From an uncultured Hyphomicrobiales bacterium (GTDB lineage Bacteria; Pseudomonadota; Alphaproteobacteria; Rhizobiales; Xanthobacteraceae): a stretch of 9,031 bases of DNA. The stretch lies in NCBI GenBank assembly GCA_903891395.1, contig CAITEM010000472.1, forward strand, positions 1-9,031, written 5' to 3'. The position numbers and the translations under genes are program-made. This document shows positions 1-6,091 of the stretch, piece after piece. Positions within the stretch are counted from its first letter, which is position 1, and each line of letters starts with the position of its first letter. The notes under the pieces were generated by a model, which searched no databases, was not told the DNA's origin, and saw nothing but the letters and a program-made list of their open reading frames with translations.

Positions 1-1110
1 GCATCATGGTGGAATAGCCACCGGTCAGGTTGGGGACCGACACGCCGACCAGAGCATCGATCACGGCTGATGGATCGGTGGTGCCGGCCTTTCGACAGCC
101 TTCACCCACATGTTGAAGCCAATCACATGCGCTTCCATCGGGTCGTTGGTGGTGCGCTTCGGGTTCTTGGTGTAGGTCTGCCATTCCTTGATGAACGCGG
201 TGTTGGCGGAGTTCTTCACGCTCTCGAAGTAGTTCCAGGCGGCGAGATGGCCGATCAGCGGCTTTGTGTCGATGCCGGCGAGTTCTTCTTCACCGACCGA
301 GAAGGCCACAACCGGAATGTCGGTCGCCTTGATGCCCTGGTTGCCGAGTTCCTTGTAGAACGGCACGTTGGCGTCGCCGTTGATGGTGGACACCACGGCG
401 GTCTTCTTGCCAGCCGAGCCGAACTTCTTGATCTCGGCCACAATGTTCTGCCAGTCGCTGTGGCCGAACGGCGTGTAGTTGATCATGATGTCTTCAGCCG
501 GAACGCCCTTGGACTTCAGGTAGGCTTCCAGAATCTTGTTAGTGGTGCGCGGATACACGTAGTCGGTGCCAGCCAGCACCCAGCGCTTCACCTTGTAGTC
601 GTTCATCAGGTAATCCACCGCCGGAATCGCCTGCTGGTTCGGGGCGGCGCCGGTGTAGAACACGTTGCGCTCGCTCTCCTCGCCCTCATACTGGACGGGG
701 TAGAACAGGATGCTGTTCAGTTCCTTGAACACCGGCAGCACCGACTTGCGCGACACCGAGGTCCAGCAGCCGAACACGACCGAAACCTTGTCCTTGGAAA
801 TCAGCTCGCGCGCCTTTTCGGCGAACAGCGGCCAGTTCGAGGCCGGATCGACGACAACCGCCTCGAGCTTCTTGCCGAGAACGCCGCCTTTTTTGTTCTG
901 CTCATCGATCATGAACAGCACGGTATCCTTCAGCGTGGTTTCGCTGATGGCCATGGTGCCCGAGAGCGAGTGAAGAACGCCGACTTTGATAGTATCTTCG
1001 GCGTTGGCGGACTGGATTGCTCCAGTGGCCGCAAATGCCAATCCCGCCGCCGCCGAAAGCAACTTTAGTGCCTTCGGCCGCATAACGGTCGCTTGAATCG
1101 ATCTGAACAT
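1..1110 (-). CDS. urtA: Urea ABC transporter substrate-binding protein UrtA, 3' end off the window and frameshifted
   Basis: Periplasmic binding protein of the UrtABCDE urea/short-amide uptake system (Peripla_BP_5/UrtA family, recognised from sequence). Residues 1-37 are a signal peptide: basic start, hydrophobic stretch LLSAAAGLAFAATGA, and a cut after SANA before EDTIKVG. The mature part has family landmarks DPASNWPLFAEKAREL, FGCWTSVSRKSVLPVF and PVQYEGEESERNVFYTGA. The ATG at 1110 is chosen because AGGGGA lies 8 nt upstream; an in-frame upstream start at 1191 would run over the sigma-54 promoter. After KAVE the frame breaks at 90-92 and ends in nonsense RPAPPIHQP with a stop at 61-63. One extra base there restores AGTTDPSAVIDALVGVSV and an open frame to the window edge, matching the expected UrtA C-terminal region. 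The lesion is either real or a homopolymer sequencing error. The gene is divergent from galB; urtBCDE would be expected to the left. Confidence 0.9.
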
Positions 1111-1175
1111 GAGTGGAGTCCCCTGCGTTTGACGCGCGCGATGTCCCGGCGAACTTCCGCGCAGAGCGTCAAATC

Positions 1176-1190
1176 GCAAGCCCTGTGCCA
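1176..1190 (-). promoter_or_regulatory. Sigma-54 (RpoN) -24/-12 promoter for urtA
   Basis: The minus strand reads TGGCACAGGGCTTGC. This matches the RpoN consensus TGGCACG-N4-TTGC at every core base except the seventh, with the required ten bases between the invariant GG and GC. It predicts a transcript start near 1164, giving a leader of about 54 nt before the urtA ATG at 1110. RpoN with NtrC control is the usual arrangement for nitrogen-scavenging transporters, so urtA is probably induced under nitrogen limitation. The promoter also argues against the longer reading frame that begins at 1191. Confidence 0.75.
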
Positions 1191-1261
1191 ATCGTCATAA
1201 ACAGAGGTAAGCTGTTGAAAACAAATATGTATGACATTTTGGCCGGACGCTGCCTAAAAAT

Positions 1262-1273
1262 CACCCAGGGGTG
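1262..1273. promoter_or_regulatory. CACCC-AG-GGGTG dyad, possible activator site for the urtA promoter
   Basis: A perfect 12-bp inverted repeat lies about 100 nt upstream of the predicted urtA sigma-54 start, where an enhancer-type NtrC site would be expected. The wider plus-strand context (ATCACC-N4-GGTGCC) resembles the NtrC consensus TGCACC-N5-GGTGCA, but it is one base short in the centre and has mismatched outer bases. The assignment is tentative. Apart from this dyad, the sigma-54 promoter and an AT-richer patch at about 1200-1260, the 325-nt gap between urtA and galB holds nothing I can name. I see no convincing promoter for galB. Confidence 0.25.
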
Positions 1274-1435
1274 CCAGCCCAACAAATAGGCAAACTTGGC
1301 TCTTTATTCGCCATTGTGTACGGCCTTGCGGTCTTCCGCCCAAAAGATCGGCCAAGGTTCGAGCCAGGACGGTCACAGCTTGGCCGGGTGGCGTCGCTGG
1401 TCTAAAGAGCCGCACGGAAATAGGAGTTCTCTTTT

Positions 1436-2158
1436 ATGGCTGACCAAAAAACCGGACTGGTTATCACAGCCCACCCGGGGGACTTCGTGTGGCGCGCCGG
1501 TGGCGCCGTCGCGCTCCACGCCAAGAAGGGCTATCGCGTCAAGATCGTCTGCATGTCGTTCGGCGAGCGCGGCGAAAGTCAGTTCGCCTGGAAGGAAGCC
1601 GGCGCGACGCTTGAAAGCGTGAAGGCCGGCCGCAAGGACGTGGCCGAACGCGCCGCCGCCCTGCTCGGCGCCGAGATCGAGTTTTTCGACTGTGGCGATT
1701 ACCCCCTCAAGCTGAATGAAGAGCACTTCGACCGCATGGTCGACATCTACCGCGAAATGAACCCGTCTTTCGTGCTGACGCACGCGCTGGAAGACCCGTA
1801 CAATTTCGACCACCCGAACGCCGCGCATTTTGCACAGGAAACGCGCGTCGTCGCGCAGGCCATGGGACATAAGCCAGGCGCTAAATACAAATATTCGGCG
1901 CCGCCGGTGTTTCTGTTCGAGCCGCATCAGCCCGAGCAGTGCAACTACAAGCCAGATCTCATTCTGAAAATCGACGACGTCTGGGAGCAGAAGTACAAGG
2001 CGTTCCAGATTCTTGCCGCGCAGAAACATCTGTGGGGCTATTACGAACGCGTCGCGCTCAACCGCGGCATCCAGGGCTCGCGCAACACCGGCGTGCCGAT
2101 GACTTACGGCGAGGCCTATCAGACGCTGTTCCCGCGCGTCACCGAAACGCTCGGTTAA
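1436..2158 (+). CDS. galB: 4-oxalomesaconate hydratase GalB (PIG-L/LmbE fold)
   Basis: 240 aa. It resembles GalB of Pseudomonas putida, the zinc-dependent PIG-L-type hydratase that adds water to 4-oxalomesaconate (4-carboxy-2-hydroxymuconate) to give 4-carboxy-4-hydroxy-2-oxoadipate in the gallate and protocatechuate 4,5-cleavage pathways. Shared landmarks are AHPGDFVWRAGGAVALH (residues 12-28), VCMSFGERGES (38-48), DPYNFDHP (120-127), FEPHQPEQC (161-169) and the C-terminal FPRVTE. Likely zinc ligands are His13, Asp16 and His126. The nucleophile-bearing HPDDE motif of true deacetylases is altered to HPGDF, favouring hydratase over deacetylase. GGAG at 1423-1426, nine bases before the ATG, supports the start. 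ligK follows after 18 nt, so the two are almost certainly cotranscribed. An annotation of 'PIG-L deacetylase' would describe the fold rather than the function. Confidence 0.88.
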   Translation: MADQKTGLVITAHPGDFVWRAGGAVALHAKKGYRVKIVCMSFGERGESQFAWKEAGATLESVKAGRKDVAERAAALLGAEIEFFDCGDYPLKLNEEHFDRMVDIYREMNPSFVLTHALEDPYNFDHPNAAHFAQETRVVAQAMGHKPGAKYKYSAPPVFLFEPHQPEQCNYKPDLILKIDDVWEQKYKAFQILAAQKHLWGYYERVALNRGIQGSRNTGVPMTYGEAYQTLFPRVTETLG

Positions 2159-2176
2159 GGCCGGAGGAACCCAAAA

Positions 2177-2869
2177 ATGAAAAACGTTGTCGTCCGCAAT
2201 ATCAAACGCGCCGATAAGAACGCCATCGCGACCTTCGAGAAGCTCGGCGTATCGACCACGCACGAGGCGCTCGGCCGCTACCAGTTGATGAAGCCTTACA
2301 TGCGGCCGATCTGGGCCGGCGCGTCGATTGCAGGACCCGCGGTCACCATCCTGGCACAGCCGGGCGACAACTGGATGATCCATGTCGCCATCGAGCAATG
2401 CCAGCCGGGCGACATCGTCGTGCTCGGCGTCACCGCCGACAATACCGACGGCATGTTCGGCGATCTCCTCGCCACGTCGCTGAAGGCGCGCGGCGTCAAG
2501 GGACTGATCATCGACGCTGGCTGCCGCGACGTCGCGACGCTCAAGGAAATGGGCTTTCCGGTGTGGTCGCGCGCGATCTCGTCCAAGGGCACGGTCAAGG
2601 CGACGCTGGGCTCGGTCAACATTCCGGTGGTCTGCGCCGGCGTGAATGTCGAACCGGGCGATGCGGTGGTGGCGGACGATGACGGTGTCGTCGTGGTGCC
2701 GAAGAAATACGCGGTTGAAACGGCCGCCAAGGCGCAAAAGCGCTCCGATGACGAGGAAGCCAAGCGCAAGAAGCTGGCGTCCGGCGTGCTCGGTCTCGAC
2801 ATGTATAACATGCGCGAACCGCTGGCGAAGGCCGGACTGATTTACGTCGACAATCCGGAAGACGTCTGA
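2177..2869 (+). CDS. ligK: 4-carboxy-4-hydroxy-2-oxoadipate aldolase / oxaloacetate decarboxylase (LigK/GalC/ProA)
   Basis: 230 aa, the usual length for this RraA-fold class II aldolase. It cleaves 4-carboxy-4-hydroxy-2-oxoadipate to pyruvate and oxaloacetate and typically also decarboxylates oxaloacetate, closing the 4,5-cleavage route into central metabolism. Visible landmarks are STTHEALGRYQLM (26-38), PGDNWMIHVAI (62-72), FGDLLATSLKARGVKGLIID (94-113) and GCRDV (115-119). Asp96 and the Arg117-Asp118 pair correspond to the metal and pyruvate-binding residues of the family. The C-terminal tail (about 176-230), with MYNMREPL and LIYVDN, is typical of the LigK/HMG-CHA aldolase subgroup rather than of RraA. 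GGAGGA at 2163-2168 lies eight bases before the ATG. It is the substrate-product partner of galB just upstream. Confidence 0.9.
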   Translation: MKNVVVRNIKRADKNAIATFEKLGVSTTHEALGRYQLMKPYMRPIWAGASIAGPAVTILAQPGDNWMIHVAIEQCQPGDIVVLGVTADNTDGMFGDLLATSLKARGVKGLIIDAGCRDVATLKEMGFPVWSRAISSKGTVKATLGSVNIPVVCAGVNVEPGDAVVADDDGVVVVPKKYAVETAAKAQKRSDDEEAKRKKLASGVLGLDMYNMREPLAKAGLIYVDNPEDV

Positions 2870-2879
2870 GCGCTCTCAG
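2866..2879. terminator. Short stem-loop at the ligK / crp convergence
   Basis: CTGAG-CGCT-CTCAG overlaps the ligK stop codon and sits in the 15-nt space between two converging genes. Five-base arms and a four-base loop make a small symmetric hairpin that could act on both strands. No T-run follows on either side, so a strong intrinsic terminator is doubtful. Confidence 0.3.
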
Positions 2880-2884
2880 CCTAA

Positions 2885-3619
2885 TTACGTCGCGGAGGTG
2901 CCAAGCAGGCGATCGAACTCGCGCTTGGTGACATCATAGCATTCGCACGACGCGGCGTGCAGGCCGTCGCGGTCCAGAATCGTGACGTGCCCGCGGCTGT
3001 AACGGACGAGTCCTTTTTTCTGCAGGCTGCCCATCGCGATGTTGACGCTTGAGCGCTGCACGCCGAGCATCATCGCCAGGAATTCCTGCGTCAGCAAGAA
3101 TTCATCGGTCGGCATGCGGTCGCGCGTCATCAACAGCCATCGACAGCAGCGCTGCTCGATCGGATGGAAATAGGCGCAGGCCGCCGACTGTGCCACCTGA
3201 TTGAAGCAGGCATTGGCATAGTGGAGGAATGCGTCCAGTAAAGAATGACTGAGCTTGAGTTGCTGGCCGAAGACTACGGCCGACATGCGCGCCCCTGAGC
3301 CAGGCACCTGCATATAGACGCTGTTCGGCGCCGTGGTGTCGCCGAAAACGATCGGAAGACCGACGATACCTTCGTTGCCGATCGTACCGACCTCGGCCGC
3401 ATCGCCATTGATCATGGTATTCACCAGCGACGCGACGCCGCTATCAAGAAAATAGACGAATTCGATGGGCTGGTAGGCCGCGATCAGAACGGCCCTATAA
3501 TCCAGCGGCTCCGCTTTCAAATGCGGAGCCAAAAGCTCGTAGTCGGCAATCGACAGGCCGTTCAGCAAGCGATTGGCATGCCGGCGGTTGGCGTCCGTTG
3601 GAACAGAGTGGACCAGCAT
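2885..3619 (-). CDS. Crp/Fnr-family transcriptional regulator (downstream tandem copy)
   Basis: 244 aa from the ATG at 3619. An N-terminal cyclic-nucleotide-binding-type beta-barrel spans about 25-125 (YFLDSGVASLV, VGTIGNEGIVGLP). A dimer helix around 126-165 carries QSAAC and HPIEQRCCRWLL. The C-terminal winged helix is at about 174-218: LTQEFLAMMLGVQRSSV, then LQKKGLVRYSRGHVTILDRDGL. The protein ends with the family's SCECY motif (224-228). There is no N-terminal cysteine cluster as in FNR, and the barrel lacks an obvious cAMP-contact motif, so the effector is unknown. A GTG at 3673 would add 18 residues, but the palindrome at 3653-3666 would then lie inside the gene, so the ATG is preferred; its ribosome site is weak. 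It lies 90 nt after its paralogue on the same strand, possibly cotranscribed. Confidence 0.85.
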   Translation of the reverse strand: MLVHSVPTDANRRHANRLLNGLSIADYELLAPHLKAEPLDYRAVLIAAYQPIEFVYFLDSGVASLVNTMINGDAAEVGTIGNEGIVGLPIVFGDTTAPNSVYMQVPGSGARMSAVVFGQQLKLSHSLLDAFLHYANACFNQVAQSAACAYFHPIEQRCCRWLLMTRDRMPTDEFLLTQEFLAMMLGVQRSSVNIAMGSLQKKGLVRYSRGHVTILDRDGLHAASCECYDVTKREFDRLLGTSAT

Positions 3620-3651
3620 GGCGCGTGATCCGTTTTGTGACGGGACCGATC

Positions 3652-3667
3652 TGTCCGGTACCGGACC
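3652..3667. promoter_or_regulatory. Candidate operator upstream of the downstream crp gene (TGTCC-N6-GGACC)
   Basis: Bases 3653-3666 form a perfect 14-bp palindrome, GTCCGGTACCGGAC. The surrounding 16 bp have the 5-6-5 half-site geometry of Crp/Fnr-family sites. It ends about 32 nt upstream of the ATG at 3619. A near copy lies upstream of the other regulator at 4587-4602, which makes auto- or cross-regulation by these proteins a reasonable inference. Confidence 0.45.
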
Positions 3668-3709
3668 CTGCACCCTTTAAGCCGTGCCGTCGAGGGCGGC
3701 CGGCTCAGG

Positions 3710-4423
3710 TCAACCCTTGGGCATGGTATCGGCGATGGCGCCACGAACCGCCCCGTAACATTCGCAAGACGCTTTTTCCAAGCCCTTGCGATCAAGGATG
3801 CGGATCACGCCGCGCTTGTAGTTTATCAGGCCTTCTTCCTGCAGCTTGTTTGCGCTGCCCGAAACGCTGGTGCGGCGTACCCCCAGCATGTGAGAGAGAA
3901 ACTCCTGCGTCAGGTTCAAGGTATCGCCGCCGACGCAGTCCTGCGCCTGAAGCAGCCAGCGGCACATGCGCGCCTCGACCGGATGCAGCGCCTGGCACGC
4001 CGCGGACTGCTGTGCCTGAAAGTACAAGACTGCCTGATAGCCGTTGATCAGCGTGCGAAACTCGTCGCTGGCGTCGTAAGCCTTCTTGAAATTGCGAACG
4101 CTCAACCGAAGCGCCTCACCGGTGATCTGCATCACGGCGTGGCCCAGCCCGCGCCAGCCTCGCACGCCAAGATAGCCGCCGACATAACCCTCGGGGCCGA
4201 CAATACCGGCCTCGATGGCCTCGCCAGTCTTGAGCACGGCCAGCATTGAAACCATGCCGTTGGTGGGAAAGTAGACGTTGGTGAGCACCTCGCCGGGTTC
4301 GTGCAGCACCGTGCCTTGTGCGATTTTCACGTTACGAAGGTGCGGTTGGATCAATACCAACGACTTGGCAGAAAGCTGCCGCAGTATGCCATTGCCCGCG
4401 ATTGGGCTTGGTCTGGTATCCAT
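3710..4423 (-). CDS. Crp/Fnr-family transcriptional regulator (upstream tandem copy)
   Basis: 237 aa from the ATG at 4423, chosen because GGAG (4431-4434) lies seven bases upstream; the open frame extends to 4555 without a better start. The sensor barrel is at about 20-115 (YFPTNGMVSMLAVLKTGEAI, GIVGPEGYVGG). The dimer helix has QSAAC and HPVEARMCRWLL. The winged helix is at about 171-212 (LTQEFLSHMLGVRRTSV), followed by ASCECY (218-223). It is a diverged paralogue of the next gene downstream. Four cysteines hold the same places in both: 143, 154, 220 and 222 here, and 148, 159, 225 and 227 there. No FNR-type N-terminal cysteine cluster is present. Possible roles include stress, microaerobic or stationary-phase control; the sequence alone does not say. 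Confidence 0.87.
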   Translation of the reverse strand: MDTRPSPIAGNGILRQLSAKSLVLIQPHLRNVKIAQGTVLHEPGEVLTNVYFPTNGMVSMLAVLKTGEAIEAGIVGPEGYVGGYLGVRGWRGLGHAVMQITGEALRLSVRNFKKAYDASDEFRTLINGYQAVLYFQAQQSAACQALHPVEARMCRWLLQAQDCVGGDTLNLTQEFLSHMLGVRRTSVSGSANKLQEEGLINYKRGVIRILDRKGLEKASCECYGAVRGAIADTMPKG

Positions 4424-4495
4424 TGTGTTTCTCCGAGCCCCCGTCGGATGAGGGCGAGAAACCGCAACATGTTTCCCAGCGCGCCGAATCAACGC

Positions 4496-4512
4496 TTGCT
4501 GCGGGTGAGCAA
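4496..4512. promoter_or_regulatory. TTGCT-N7-AGCAA inverted repeat upstream of the crp gene
   Basis: Five-base arms around a 7-nt spacer lie 73-89 nt upstream of the ATG at 4423, in the likely promoter region. It may be an operator or a leader hairpin. No protein family can be assigned. Confidence 0.25.
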
Positions 4513-4548
4513 CTAAGGCCAGTGCACCTCCGTACGTCTGTCGGTTAG

Positions 4549-4592
4549 CGGACACACCGAAACACTATCCAAAACAAGGTGTTATCTGTCCG
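4549..4592. repeat. Nested inverted repeat CGGACA / TGTCCG enclosing AACAC / GTGTT
   Basis: Outer arms are CGGACA (4549-4554) and TGTCCG (4587-4592). Inner arms are AACAC (4561-4565) and GTGTT (4579-4583), almost co-centred, leaving a 13-nt A-rich loop and unequal internal bulges. It lies 100 nt beyond the membrane-protein stop and 126 nt before the crp ATG, so it could be an end-of-transcript hairpin or part of the crp control region. Confidence 0.3.
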
Positions 4593-4602
4593 GCTCAGGA
4601 CA
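4587..4602. promoter_or_regulatory. Candidate Crp/Fnr-type operator TGTCC-N6-GGACA
   Basis: TGTCC-GGCTCA-GGACA is a perfect 5-6-5 dyad with the geometry of a CRP site (TGTGA-N6-TCACA) but different half-site bases. The 16 bases 4586-4601 match 3651-3666, upstream of the second regulator, at 13 positions. The dyad lies about 164 nt before the ATG at 4423, rather far for direct repression unless the transcript starts well upstream. Confidence 0.4.
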
Positions 4603-4644
4603 TATGAGAAGGGATAAAATTGTCGATTTGGCCACGGCCGGCCC

Positions 4645-4676
4645 GCTGACACCGTCCATCAGCGCCGCATGTCAGC
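4645..4676. terminator. Hairpin downstream of the membrane-protein gene
   Basis: GCTGACA and TGTCAGC are perfect seven-base arms around an 18-nt loop, 17 nt past the stop codon of the minus-strand membrane gene. The place fits a transcript end. The loop is long and the first T-rich run on the minus strand (near 4615-4622) is more than 20 nt further on, so it may instead be a simple 3' stem-loop. Confidence 0.25.
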
Positions 4677-4692
4677 CAATGTCAATGAACGT

Positions 4693-5212
4693 CTAGACGG
4701 TGGGCGGCAGGGGCCGGAATTTCCAAGCCGCAACGATGCCCACCAGCACAAAGAACACCAGTCCGACAGCCTGCGCGATGACGAAGTGGGTATTGACCGG
4801 CTCGGCGAAGGGCGGCCCGACCATCGGCGCCGCTGGATTAAGCAGCTTCACCTTCTCGAACGACTGCACAATCAGCACGAAGAAGTTGAACCAAAAAGCC
4901 GCGACCGCGGTAGCTACATAGATCCAGCGCCAGGCGCCCATAAGGTGCTTGGCGTAGAGTCCCGATCAAGGCGGCGATCAACAGCACCAACGAAATGATG
5001 CCGGTACCCAGTGCCGGGGTGAAGCCGCTGATCGGAAACATGAAGCCGGTCACGCTGGTCAGCACCGTGAACAGCAAACAAATGGCGGTCCAGCCCGGCA
5101 ATCGCTTGGACGCAAGCATACCGAACATCACGATAAAGCTGGTTACAATCGCAATCAACGTGATGATGACGTGGACGGTCGTAAATGTCTCGATCGACAT
5201 TCCGAGTATCAT
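4693..5212 (-). pseudogene. Five-helix membrane protein of unknown function, interrupted by a +1 frameshift
   Basis: Read as one gene it encodes about 172 aa with five hydrophobic segments. These are near residues 10-33 (VHVIITLIAIVTSFIVMFGM), 41-61, 69-84 (before the break), 95-115 (IYVATAVAAFWFNFFVLIVQ) and 145-165. The ATG at 5212 has an excellent GGGGGAG seven bases upstream (5220-5226). The frame is intact to codon 84 (4961) and then shifts. From 4959 the second frame continues LYAKHLMGAWRWIYVA and runs to a TAG at 4693. One surplus base in the CCC at 4961-4963, or the adjacent base, explains it. Uncorrected, translation would end in a soluble nonsense tail with a stop at 4838. The two halves join into a single plausible protein, so this is one broken or mis-sequenced gene. 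I cannot assign a function. It lies 114 nt downstream of the flavin reductase on the same strand. Confidence 0.75.
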
Positions 5213-5326
5213 GGCGTGTCTCCCCCGCAATTTGTAGCAGCACGAACCGTACGACGCTTCCGGCCATCAAGCAAAGATTCACACCCAAGCTTAGCCGTCA
5301 TACCTTCGCATTGTGTGACTGAGCCG

Positions 5327-6091
5327 TTATTTGCCGGACGGACCGAAGCGTTCGGTCTTGATCAAGGACGGCGGGTGACCCAGATCACGCAGATCGCGCG
5401 CGGCGGCTTCCACCAACGGCGTCGGGCCACAAATAAAGATGCGCGGCTGCATGTCGGCGGCAAAGCCGACCGTTTGCAGCATATCTCGATCGATGCGGCG
5501 CTTCAGCCCGTTCCATCCCGCCGGCTGTTCGCGCGTTAGTGTATGCGCCAAGGTGAAGCCGTCGCCCTGCCCCGCCAGATGCATAAGCTCGTCCCGGTAT
5601 ATAATGTCGGCTTCGGAGCGCGATGAATAAAGCAAAGTTGCAGGCACTGCCGATTTCGCGGTGGCGCGATGGCGCAGCATTGCCATCAAGGGCACCACAC
5701 CCGAACCGCCGCCGACCAGAAACACGGGACCGGCGAGCGCGGATGTCCAGACGAAATAGCCGCCGATCGGTCCACGTAGTTCGAACTGGTCGCCGGCGCG
5801 CAGATCGCCGGCAAGGTAAGATGACACTTCGCCATCCGGCAGCCGCTCGACCGTCAGCATCACATGAGGCGCATCGGGCGCGGAGGCGATCGAGTAACTG
5901 CGTTGCGCCTGGTACCCGTCGTCCGACGTCAACCGGACATCGACGTGCTGACCGGCCTTGTGTCCAGGCCAATCGGGGATATCGAGCACCAGAGTGCGTA
6001 CCCGCGGCGTCTCGTCGATAACCTCACGAACGGTGGCGGTCATCCATTGCAGATGCTTCGCCCCGACGACTGGCGTCTCAGTCTCCGTCAT
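5327..6091 (-). CDS. FAD/NAD(P)H-dependent ferredoxin reductase-like oxidoreductase
   Basis: 254 aa, FNR-superfamily electron-transfer flavoprotein. The FAD domain is residues 15-115 with the flavin motif RSYS (64-67), and GxIGGYF follows at about 107-113. The NAD(P) domain has GGGSGVVP (127-134), LYSSRS (154-159) and CGPTP (221-225), and the protein ends in ERFGPSGK. There is no plant-type 2Fe-2S domain and no signal peptide, so it is a minimal cytoplasmic reductase. The ATG at 6091 overlaps the last 14 nt of the molybdoenzyme gene, pointing to translational coupling; a GTG at 6103 would add four residues. The coupling strongly suggests that it passes electrons between NAD(P)H and the molybdoenzyme, directly or through a carrier not visible here. 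Confidence 0.88.
   Translation of the reverse strand: MTETETPVVGAKHLQWMTATVREVIDETPRVRTLVLDIPDWPGHKAGQHVDVRLTSDDGYQAQRSYSIASAPDAPHVMLTVERLPDGEVSSYLAGDLRAGDQFELRGPIGGYFVWTSALAGPVFLVGGGSGVVPLMAMLRHRATAKSAVPATLLYSSRSEADIIYRDELMHLAGQGDGFTLAHTLTREQPAGWNGLKRRIDRDMLQTVGFAADMQPRIFICGPTPLVEAAARDLRDLGHPPSLIKTERFGPSGK

Noticed and set aside
70..1068. 332-codon plus-strand open frame opposite urtA
   Set aside because: Same reason: mirror frame of a real gene, with no plausible protein features.
1111..1191. 27-residue N-terminal extension of UrtA
   Set aside because: It would overlap the sigma-54 promoter, has no signal-peptide character and no ribosome site; the ATG at 1110 has AGGGGA upstream.
1310..1330. 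TTGC -12-like element on the plus strand before galB
   Set aside because: The -24 position reads TGTGTAC without the GG, so it is not a sigma-54 promoter.
1373..2737. 454-codon open frame on the minus strand opposite galB and ligK
   Set aside because: It is antisense to two well-recognised genes, has low-complexity Arg/His/Asp-rich content and no family resemblance; it is a by-product of GC-rich codon use.
3636..3640. TGTGA CRP half-site upstream of the downstream crp gene
   Set aside because: The partner half-site TCACA is missing at N6; a single 5-mer is expected by chance.
3620..3673. GTG-initiated 18-residue extension of the downstream Crp-like protein
   Set aside because: It would bury the perfect palindrome in coding sequence; the added residues do not fit the family start.
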